Below, piece after piece: positions 6,264 to 11,161 of a stretch of DNA of 11,161 nt. Each line of letters opens with the position of its first letter. The stretch's first letter is position 1. The stretch covers positions 1 through 11,161 of the forward strand of contig JALONF010000042.1 of NCBI GenBank assembly GCA_025455085.1. The letters run 5' to 3'. Source of the stretch: Ignavibacteriaceae bacterium (GTDB taxonomy: Bacteria > Bacteroidota > Ignavibacteria > Ignavibacteriales > Ignavibacteriaceae). The notes under the pieces were generated by a model. The model ran no database searches and had not been told where the DNA came from. It saw nothing but the letters and a program-made list of their open reading frames with translations. Position numbers and translations under genes: made by a program.

Positions 6264-6530
6264 ATGAAAAAGAAAAAGAAAATTTTATTTGGATTAGGAA
6301 CACTGGCTTTGGTAGCAGCGCTATGTTTAAATGTAAATTTAGCAAAGACCAATCATGCTGGTAGTGTTGTTTTAAGAGATCTATTCAGTGTAGCCCAAGC
6401 AGAAGAAGAAACTGATAGGGAGCTTTGTAGCGTTTGGTGTTACTTTCGACCTTATGATGTTTGTGTATTATATGTAGGAAGACCAGGAGAAGTATATCCT
6501 CTATCTTGTTTTGACCGTTATTGGCCCTAG
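6264..6530 (+). CDS. NVEALA-type small secreted Cys-rich peptide precursor
   Basis: This is an 88-residue precursor. Six N-terminal basic/Met residues lead into a hydrophobic segment (7-26) ending in LNVNLAKTN, then a spacer, then DLFSVAQA|EEE. This layout matches the Bacteroidota NVEALA family, whose members have a basic start, a hydrophobic stretch ending NVNL, and a conserved NVEALA motif about 45-50 residues in. Here SVAQA takes that place, and AQA at 44-46 is a good signal-peptidase site. Cleavage there would release a 42-residue acidic-starting peptide with four cysteines (55, 59, 67, 82), enough for two disulfides, ending FDRYWP. The function of the family is unknown; signalling, adhesion or antagonism are possible. 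The gene comes first after the LytTR-linked promoter and is followed by a terminator-like hairpin, so it may be made in excess of the downstream genes. The start lacks a Shine-Dalgarno sequence, normal for the phylum. Confidence 0.78.
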   Translation: MKKKKKILFGLGTLALVAALCLNVNLAKTNHAGSVVLRDLFSVAQAEEETDRELCSVWCYFRPYDVCVLYVGRPGEVYPLSCFDRYWP

Positions 6531-6595
6531 ATAAGAATCTTTTTAATCTCTTGAGGATTCAATATTTTTAATATTTCAAGGAATATCAAGGATTC

Positions 6596-6632
6596 AGAGC
6601 CTGTCTCAATAATTTTGTTACAGGCTCTATTA
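6596..6632 (+). terminator. Terminator-like hairpin between peptide and propeller genes
   Basis: AGAGCCTGT (6596-6604) pairs perfectly with ACAGGCTCT (6620-6628) around a 15-nt loop, followed by ATTATTAAATT. The tail is A/T-rich, not a pure T-run, so it may stop only part of the transcripts. That would give high peptide and lower propeller expression from one promoter. It begins about 65 nt after the peptide stop and ends about 25 nt before the propeller start. Confidence 0.6.
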
Positions 6633-6654
6633 TTAAATTATATAGAAATACATT

Positions 6655-7728
6655 ATGACAACAAATTTAGATATCATTAATTTATTATTTTTTTTCTGTA
6701 TTTTTTACTCATGTTCCACCTCAAAGCAGGATGACGCTGATTTTACAGAGGAATCATTCAAGGAAACAATTCACTTGACAGATGGTAGAATGTATAAGAA
6801 CGACAGTCTATTTCTTGGGAAACCAACGCGGCTTAGTTTCCATCCTGATTCATTTTTAATATTCTCGGATGAAGGGGCTAGTTTAGTTAAAATAATAGAT
6901 TTAAAAAGGAATAAAATACAGGAAATCATAAAACAAGGTAAAGGTCCAGGAGAAATGATTAAAGCTTTTGAAATAGAAATCCTGAATAAAGATGTATATG
7001 TTCTTTGTCCCATTCTTGGGAAGATGATTAAACTAACACCTGATAATAATCGAAAATTTCAGATCACAGATGAGTTTAACCTTGGCGAAAAAGGGATCAA
7101 TAGATTATTCCCATTAAATAAAGATCTATTTGTATGTTTGAGCAAAATTGGAGATGAAAAACGATTGACATTTTTAGACAATAGAGGAAAGGTCATTAGA
7201 AAATTGGGAGATTATCCTCCTTTGTTAAATAGTAAAGAGTTGAAAGGGGACAATAATATATTTCAATCCTTTATATCAGCATCCCCTGCTGGGAATAAAT
7301 TTGTATTAGTATGCTCTCAAACCGATGTATTTGAAATATATGATATTGACAAAGGACTTATAAATCGGTTTCAGGGCCCCATAGGGATTCAACTGATGGC
7401 TAAAAATGAAAATGTCGGAGTTGGTAGAGGGATGCACTTAGAACCTAGGTATTTAACATACTGCATGGTAGCAGCAAATGAAAAAGAATTTTGGACAGGT
7501 TATGTTGGATATAAGTCTGAAAAACGGAAACGACCATCAATTTCTGAAATATCCCCAAAACGGATTTTTTGTTTTGACTGGAAAGGAAATCCTTTAAGAA
7601 AGATAGAATTTGATTTTACTTTTTTAGGATTAGATGTTGATTGGGCTGGGAAGGTTTTGTATTTACTTGAATGGGAACATGATAATCCTGAGGTAGTATC
7701 TTATTCATTAAATGAAATTCTGAAATGA
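6655..7728 (+). CDS. 6-bladed beta-propeller lipoprotein (copy A)
   Basis: This 357-residue protein belongs to the Bacteroidota 6-bladed beta-propeller (TolB-like/NHL-like) group. The N-terminus is a hydrophobic leader (8-19) ending FYSC, with Cys20 as the probable lipid-modified residue; the lipobox is weak at -3. Family hallmarks are KQGKGPGE (93-100), the G-x-G-x-G-P-x-E turn between blades, and FCFDWKGNPLRKIEFD (305-320), the closing strand with FDWxGNP. Strand-rich blade repeats fill the rest. Such proteins are thought to be bound to the outer membrane or periplasmic, with binding roles; no catalytic site is seen. It overlaps the next gene by ATGA, so propeller and thiol protein are made together. 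The order peptide-propeller-CxxC protein suggests it binds the peptide or a peptide-dependent ligand, which is an inference. Confidence 0.85.
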   Translation: MTTNLDIINLLFFFCIFYSCSTSKQDDADFTEESFKETIHLTDGRMYKNDSLFLGKPTRLSFHPDSFLIFSDEGASLVKIIDLKRNKIQEIIKQGKGPGEMIKAFEIEILNKDVYVLCPILGKMIKLTPDNNRKFQITDEFNLGEKGINRLFPLNKDLFVCLSKIGDEKRLTFLDNRGKVIRKLGDYPPLLNSKELKGDNNIFQSFISASPAGNKFVLVCSQTDVFEIYDIDKGLINRFQGPIGIQLMAKNENVGVGRGMHLEPRYLTYCMVAANEKEFWTGYVGYKSEKRKRPSISEISPKRIFCFDWKGNPLRKIEFDFTFLGLDVDWAGKVLYLLEWEHDNPEVVSYSLNEILK

Positions 7729-8180
7729 AGAAGTCTGTTTTTTTAATACTAATCATTGAAATACTGTTTCTAATCAGTTGTAATAACAAAGCACCTTATG
7801 GTAAATTAGATTTCCCAATTACATTGCAGCAGCAGATAAAGTCTCAAAAAACAAAGGGAAAGATTGTTGTTTATTATCATTCTGGTGAGTGTTCAATTTG
7901 TTTTGGTACTCTTTTAGCAATTTCAAATGATTTCCCGGATTTGCCTATAATTAGTGTTAGTGGAACAAAAAATGCTGCATTGGTTAATTCTTACTTGGGA
8001 CAGATGGGGTTTAAAGGAATTTCATTGATCGACTCAACTTCACTTTTCCTAAAGAGCAACCAAAAGGTATTAAATACACAAAACTTATTTTTAATAGACT
8101 CACAATATAAAATAATAGTCGCGGGAAAAAATCTCGATGAAAGTATAAAAAGGAAGATTAATCGTATTTTAACTCACTAA
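7725..8180 (+). CDS. Thioredoxin-like CxxC lipoprotein (copy A)
   Basis: This is a 151-residue lipoprotein. The leader is MKKSVFLILIIEILFLISC with a good lipobox (L-I-S-C19). After a short linker, GKIVVYYHSGECSICFG (45-61) is the first strand and active-site helix of a thioredoxin fold with CxxC at Cys56/Cys59. Later, NLFLIDSQYKIIVAG is the typical central strand pair. The usual cis-Pro before that strand is not evident (TQNLFLID), so redox behaviour may differ from classic TlpA. It overlaps the propeller gene by ATGA and closes cassette A. A role in forming or shuffling the peptide's disulfides, or in redox sensing, is plausible but unproved. Its paralogue at 10491 has CGSC in the same place. 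Confidence 0.78.
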   Translation: MKKSVFLILIIEILFLISCNNKAPYGKLDFPITLQQQIKSQKTKGKIVVYYHSGECSICFGTLLAISNDFPDLPIISVSGTKNAALVNSYLGQMGFKGISLIDSTSLFLKSNQKVLNTQNLFLIDSQYKIIVAGKNLDESIKRKINRILTH

Positions 8181-8285
8181 ATATCAGGATAAATTCTCAT
8201 GGATACAAATTTGAATATGTCAAGAGAGTTCGCTTGTGATGTTAATCTTTTTTGATAATACTTAAAACATTAAAATATACTAGAA

Positions 8286-8530
8286 TTGAAACTTCGGTTC
8301 CCATCCTTTACTATAATAATTATTTTCATATTGCTAATTCTATGCGGGATACCGCTAATCTTTTACCTTTAACCTGGAGTTGAATCCCTCTTCTTCTTCA
8401 TCTTCACTCTCGGTGCGCTTCTCCTGGAGTGGCGCTGAACCCCGTATCATTGAACAGGAGGCCACTTCAAAGCTCGAGGCTCTCTTTGCCCGTGTAAATG
8501 GAATAAGAAAGATCAATCCCACTCCACATT
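8286..8530 (+). pseudogene. Frameshifted N-terminal fragment of an RND efflux transporter
   Basis: Two frames joined together read like the start of an RND (AcrB/CzcA-type) pump. Positions 8286-8367 give LKLRFPSFTIIIIFILLI and CGIPLIFYL, a first membrane helix. After a one-base shift in a T-run near 8367-8371, the next frame gives NLELNPSSS..LSVRFSW, then PRIIEQEATSKLEALFARV and NGIRKIN, the conserved beginning of the first porter domain. Similarity fades at about 8525. Only about 80 of more than 1000 residues remain, the likely start codon is TTG instead of ATG, and no partner genes are nearby. It cannot be functional. It probably marks a recombination or deletion scar between cassettes A and B. 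Confidence 0.75.
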
Positions 8531-8549
8531 CACCTCCCATCGAACAGCA

Positions 8550-8626
8550 ATTCAATGGTCATTCAATAGTCATTCAATAGTCATTCGATGGTCATTCGAT
8601 GGTCATTCGATGGTCATTCAATAGTC
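8550..8626. repeat. Seven tandem 11-bp repeats upstream of the second LytTR gene
   Basis: The unit ATTC(A/G)AT(A/G)GTC is repeated seven times head to tail with no spacer. Copies 1-3 and 7 have ATTCAAT and copies 4-6 have ATTCGAT. On the opposite strand each unit reads GA(C/T or C)-containing GAATGAC-type sequence, so it belongs to the AATGAC family seen elsewhere in the window. The array ends 19 bp before the LytTR start and occupies the place where a promoter or operator would be expected. Confidence 0.88.
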
Positions 8627-8645
8627 AGAATCACCCGGAAACGAA

Positions 8646-9026
8646 ATGATTCATTTTAGTTACAATCATAAAATGGAGTGCATCCCTCTTAAAGAAATTG
8701 CATATATTGAATCAGATAATACTTATTCACTGATATACAGGATCAGGGAAATAAGTTTTGACAAGAAAATGATTTGCAAATCTCTTAAAGCGCTGGAGCA
8801 AATTTTAAAAAAGTATGATTTTATCCGGTGTCACAAATATTATCTTGTCAATTCCGAGAAGGTGGAATGTTTCTCAAGCAGCAGCAAAAAATTAACCGTC
8901 ATCGGGCATCAGTTAGAGGTTTCAAGAAGAAAAGAAGATAAGGTTTTCCCTGTTTTGCTTGAAAAGGGCATAAAAGATACCGGATCATATACCGCAAACA
9001 AAATTTTCCGACCGCAAACAAAATAA
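8646..9026 (+). CDS. Stand-alone LytTR-domain transcription regulator (copy 2)
   Basis: This 126-residue LytTR protein is little more than the DNA-binding domain (about residues 10-105). Diagnostic parts are IPLKEIAYIESDNTYSLIY (13-31), then FIRCHKYYLVNSEKVE (59-74) carrying the R-x-H...V-N signature, and LEVSRRKEDKV (90-100). No receiver, sensor or membrane segment is present. It is preceded by seven 11-bp repeats and followed by a four-unit 20-bp array and promoter that mirror copy 1. Its last ten codons (from about residue 118) are encoded within that array, so the C-terminal tail NKIFRPQTK is partly dictated by binding-site sequence. It probably controls the downstream propeller/CxxC operon. 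Cross-regulation with copy 1 is likely given the shared repeat motif. Confidence 0.88.
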   Translation: MIHFSYNHKMECIPLKEIAYIESDNTYSLIYRIREISFDKKMICKSLKALEQILKKYDFIRCHKYYLVNSEKVECFSSSSKKLTVIGHQLEVSRRKEDKVFPVLLEKGIKDTGSYTANKIFRPQTK

Positions 9027-9076
9027 ATTGACCACTAACATAGAAATTCGACCGATAACACAGCATTTTGAAAAAC
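8997..9076 (+). promoter_or_regulatory. Four 20-bp direct repeats, probable LytTR binding array (cassette B)
   Basis: Aligned to the cassette A motif, units start at 8997, 9017, 9037 and 9057, each beginning AACA. Unit 2 (AACAAAATAAATTGACC...) is nearly the A motif. The period is exactly 20 bp. In another phase the units read ACCG-N-TAACA-like at 8991, 9011, 9031 and 9051. The last unit starts 26 bp before the promoter TTG, against 25 in cassette A. Units 1 and 2 overlap the end of the LytTR gene. Confidence 0.8.
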
Positions 9077-9082
9077 AGCCTC

Positions 9083-9113
9083 TTGACACTCATTGAAATG
9101 GTTCTTAATATTG
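9083..9113 (+). promoter_or_regulatory. Promoter of the cassette B operon
   Basis: TTG at 9083-9085 (in CTCTTGAC) and TAATATTG at 9106-9113 are separated by 20 nt. The -7 element has one mismatch to TAnnTTTG, against a full match in cassette A, so this promoter may be weaker. The surrounding sequence, 9080-9176, is closely similar to 5953-6062. Confidence 0.75.
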
Positions 9114-9384
9114 GATCTGATAAAAGGATTTCTTGATAATGAAGGAATGAAAGAATTAAAAGAAACGGTCAGGAGTCGGAAATTTTTTTCTTCGATCTTC
9201 GGACTTCGGTCTCCGGTTTTCCAGCTGAATGACAACTGAATGACAATCGAATGACGGCCGAAGGGCAAATGACGGAGCAGCCAAATGACACGAAGTAATT
9301 GACGGAAGAGCCAAATGACAATATAGAATAACCACGTAGATGTTTTTTAAAAAATACTTATGCTTGATAAATACGATCTCTATT
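9114..9384 (+). promoter_or_regulatory. Leader of the cassette B operon, no peptide gene seen
   Basis: About 270 nt lie between promoter and propeller gene. The first 60 nt match the cassette A leader. A 30-codon open frame (9147-9239, starting MKELKETVRS) follows GAAGGA at the place of the 8-codon frame in cassette A; it lacks a signal sequence and looks spurious. No NVEALA-like leader or Cys-rich peptide is found. The second half is filled by AATGAC repeats. Confidence 0.5.
9224..9321 (+). repeat. AATGAC repeat cluster in the cassette B leader
   Basis: Six AATGAC hexamers and one ATTGAC lie within about 95 bp, with short GC-rich inserts such as GGCCGAAGGGCA between them, as in the ligase-like gene. 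Just upstream (9190-9217) is a run of CTTCG/CTTCGG units. It ends about 20 bp before an alternative ATG and about 60 bp before the preferred start of the propeller gene. Confidence 0.75.
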
Positions 9385-10479
9385 ATGCTAGTGAAACCAT
9401 ATTATTTTTTTGGAATTCTTATTTTTGTCATCGGTTGCACGAAAGCAACTCGTTTAAATGAAAATGGAGTAATAATCGATACATTTCCTAAAGAAGCATT
9501 TTTGGAAGCCATAGAATTAAAAACTCCTCCTATATTATTTAAACCTTCTAATATGTGTATCGTCGATTCTTTTCTAGTAGTTACTCAAAGCAGACGTGAT
9601 ACTATTTTTACCATATTCAAATTACCAAATTGTGAATATCTGTTAAGCTTTGGAAACCAAGGGAAAGGGCCAAATGAATTTAACCTTTCTATGGAATTTG
9701 TAACCCTTGGAACAGTTTATGGAGAATATCGTTCTTTCGCTGTTGGAAATTTATTAACGAAAATACAATATTACAAAATAAATGATATCTTAAATAGAGT
9801 ATTCAAACCATATAGAATTGAAAGACTTCCTCCAAAACTTAATAGGTTCAGAGCAATAACCTATATAAGTGATTCATTAATTTTCGGTGCTCCCTATCGT
9901 GGTGACATGCATCTGTTTGAGTATAATGCACGTACAAAAGTGTTGAAATCTTTTAGAGATTATCCAGAGAAATTTCCTTTGAGAGATCCAGAATTCATGC
10001 GAGAACCATTTGCATGTTTTATGGCTACAAAGCCTGATAACTCTAAGTTCGTTGTGGCATATTATTATAAAGGGATTATAGAAATCTATGATCTCAAGAA
10101 TGACAAACAAATAATTATATCATATAGAGGGTTTCCTTCATTAAGGGAAAATACAGGTTTGAATAGAACTTCAAAATATTTAGAATTTAGGCCTGAAAGT
10201 CTTAGGTTTTGTGAAAGAATCTTTGCAACTAATAAATACATATATGCATGTATCGCTAATGAAAAATACTCGACAATTTATGATGCAGACGGTTTAAATA
10301 GGACATTCATACGTGAAATTCATGTATTTGACTGGTCGGGGAATCCTATTATTAAATATAAATTGGACAAATTTTACAATTATTACGTTATTGATAAAAT
10401 AGACAATTATTTATACACCATAGATGATAGTGTAGAAAACATTATTATGCGCTACGATTTAAGAAAACTTTTGAATTAA
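9385..10479 (+). CDS. 6-bladed beta-propeller lipoprotein (copy B)
   Basis: This is a 364-residue paralogue of the copy A propeller. From the ATG at 9385 the leader reads MLVKPYYFFGILIFVIGC, with a proper lipobox (V-I-G-C18); the ATG at 9340 is also in frame but adds 15 residues before the signal and is less likely. Hallmarks are FGNQGKGPNEF (89-99) and VFDWSGNPIIKYKLD (314-328), equivalent to KQGKGPGE and FDWKGNP in copy A. No enzyme motif is seen. The family is taken to be envelope-anchored and ligand-binding. It follows the second LytTR array and promoter, and is 11 nt from a CxxC gene, the same order as cassette A, but no peptide gene precedes it. The coding sequence appears intact. Confidence 0.85.
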   Translation: MLVKPYYFFGILIFVIGCTKATRLNENGVIIDTFPKEAFLEAIELKTPPILFKPSNMCIVDSFLVVTQSRRDTIFTIFKLPNCEYLLSFGNQGKGPNEFNLSMEFVTLGTVYGEYRSFAVGNLLTKIQYYKINDILNRVFKPYRIERLPPKLNRFRAITYISDSLIFGAPYRGDMHLFEYNARTKVLKSFRDYPEKFPLRDPEFMREPFACFMATKPDNSKFVVAYYYKGIIEIYDLKNDKQIIISYRGFPSLRENTGLNRTSKYLEFRPESLRFCERIFATNKYIYACIANEKYSTIYDADGLNRTFIREIHVFDWSGNPIIKYKLDKFYNYYVIDKIDNYLYTIDDSVENIIMRYDLRKLLN

Positions 10480-10490
10480 AACCTGATAAA

Positions 10491-10787
10491 ATGAAGAATT
10501 ATTTTATATCTATTCTGGTAATCTTTTTAATTACACTTAATATTTTTCTTCTACGCAAACAATTAAAGATAAGCACTCAGTTACAGCAATCTTCAGAGTT
10601 AAATAAATATATCTTTTCAAAAGATACATTGTTAATCAGTAACTTAAAACATTTGATTAAATATAATTATGTCGAAAGCATTAATAGAGCAAGCTTTTCA
10701 ATATCTGATTCACTAAACAAAGACCGAGTTGTACTATACTTTGATGAAGGTGTTTGTGGAAGTTGTATTCAGGAATTACTAATGTGA
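10491..10787 (+). pseudogene. Thioredoxin-like CxxC membrane protein, truncated (copy B)
   Basis: The 98-residue frame starts with a membrane anchor (about 4-21, ISILVIFLITLNIFLL) without a lipobox. A linker follows, then DRVVLYFDEGVCGSCIQELLM (78-98), the first strand and active site of a thioredoxin-like domain with Cys89 and Cys92. It ends six residues past the CxxC, where the copy A protein continues for about 92 more. An insertion-sequence transposase begins 120 nt further on, so truncation by that insertion is the simplest reading. The fragment keeps the CxxC but lacks the rest of the fold, so it is probably inactive. The start is 11 nt after the propeller stop. Confidence 0.75.
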
Positions 10788-11161
10788 ATTAAGGGTTGAA
10801 AGTTTGTAAGTTATTAACACATAATTCATTGATTGTCAATAAAACACATATGAATTATTTGTTTAAAGCCTTGAGAATCAATATCTTAAGATATAATTCT
10901 CTAGGTTATGTCTATAAGCATGATTCCCAAGGCAAAAGAGTTAAAGTTAATCTCTATTTATCTGTATATATGTGATTTATATGATTCTGAGCTTAAATAT
11001 CTCTGTCAGCGCTTCAGTAACAATAGTGTGCCTGAGTTTACTGATCAGGAGGTTATAACCATTTATCTTTATGTTATGCAAGTTGAACAACGGTTAAAGA
11101 TAAAACAAATACACAGTTTTGCCAACGATTACCTTCGTTCCTGGTTCCCGCGTCTTCATTC
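10788..11161 (+). mobile_element. Insertion sequence, left part, running past the window
   Basis: The element is inferred from the transposase start at 10908 and the abrupt end of the CxxC gene at about 10787. The left end must lie between about 10775 and 10890. Terminal inverted repeats cannot be assigned because the right end is outside the window. The noncoding part, 10788-10907, is A/T-rich. Confidence 0.65.
10908..11161 (+). CDS. DDE-type transposase, N-terminal part (IS982/IS4-like)
   Basis: From ATG 10908 the frame stays open to the window edge (84 codons). Key segments are YLCQRFSNNSVPEFTDQEV, then ITIYLYVMQVEQRLKIKQIH, then FANDYLRSWFPRLHS. The order F-T-D-x-E, K-I-K-x-I-H and L-R-x-W-F-P-x-L matches the N-terminal region of Bacteroidota transposases of the IS982/IS4-like DDE group, which cut and paste their element. 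The catalytic acidic residues lie beyond the window, so the exact family and intactness cannot be judged. An upstream in-frame start is not evident. Confidence 0.82.
   Translation, partial: MSISMIPKAKELKLISIYLYICDLYDSELKYLCQRFSNNSVPEFTDQEVITIYLYVMQVEQRLKIKQIHSFANDYLRSWFPRLH

Noticed and set aside
9147..9239. 30-codon frame in the cassette B leader as a possible replacement peptide
   Set aside because: It has no signal sequence, no AxA site and no cysteines, and its second half is formed by CTTCGG and AATGAC repeats.
10788..10907. Left terminal inverted repeat of the insertion sequence
   Set aside because: The right end is outside the window, so no pair can be compared and any choice would be a guess.

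Overview
The window looks like a chromosomal stretch from a member of the Bacteroidota, probably a Bacteroidales-type organism. The pointers are an NVEALA-type leader peptide, 6-bladed beta-propeller lipoproteins, stand-alone LytTR regulators, A/T-rich start sites without Shine-Dalgarno sequences, and promoters of the TTG-20 nt-TAnnTTTG class. The species cannot be told from the sequence. All recognised genes are on the + strand.

Layout. 1-693: a short leader and a type II toxin-antitoxin pair (ParD-like antitoxin, RelE/ParE toxin). 694-2155: about 1.46 kb without a convincing gene, holding a degenerate GC-richer tandem array (period 72-73 bp), several 10-bp-arm inverted repeats, a ten-G tract and a 20-bp palindrome. 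2156-5885: a compact operon of signal peptidase I (lepB-like), an O-antigen ligase/polymerase-like membrane protein with C-terminal TPRs, and a LytTR regulator, the last two overlapping by ATGA. 5871-8180 (cassette A): four 20-bp direct repeats overlapping the end of the LytTR gene, a promoter, a long leader, an NVEALA-like Cys-rich secreted peptide, a terminator-like hairpin, a propeller lipoprotein and a CxxC thioredoxin-like lipoprotein. 8181-8645: a frameshifted scrap of an RND efflux gene and seven 11-bp tandem repeats. 8646-10787 (cassette B): a second LytTR gene, again four 20-bp repeats and the same promoter block, a second propeller lipoprotein and a second CxxC protein cut short. 10788-11161: the start of an insertion sequence with a DDE-type transposase, running off the window.

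How it may work together (inference). Each LytTR protein is encoded directly upstream of a four-site array of one shared motif, placed at nearly the same distance from a conserved promoter. This suggests that each regulator, or both, controls the peptide/propeller/thiol-protein operon downstream. The peptide has an AQA cleavage site about 46 residues in and four cysteines in the predicted mature part. LepB upstream and the CxxC lipoprotein downstream are therefore plausible processing and redox partners, and the propeller a plausible surface or periplasmic binder. Cassette B lacks a recognisable peptide and is broken by the insertion sequence, so it looks like a decaying paralogue.

A second theme is repeat invasion. 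Short AATGAC-based repeats occur in the ligase-like coding sequence, in both cassette leaders and upstream of the second LytTR gene. A different 39-bp repeat sits in another loop of the same ligase-like protein. Both coding insertions keep the reading frame.
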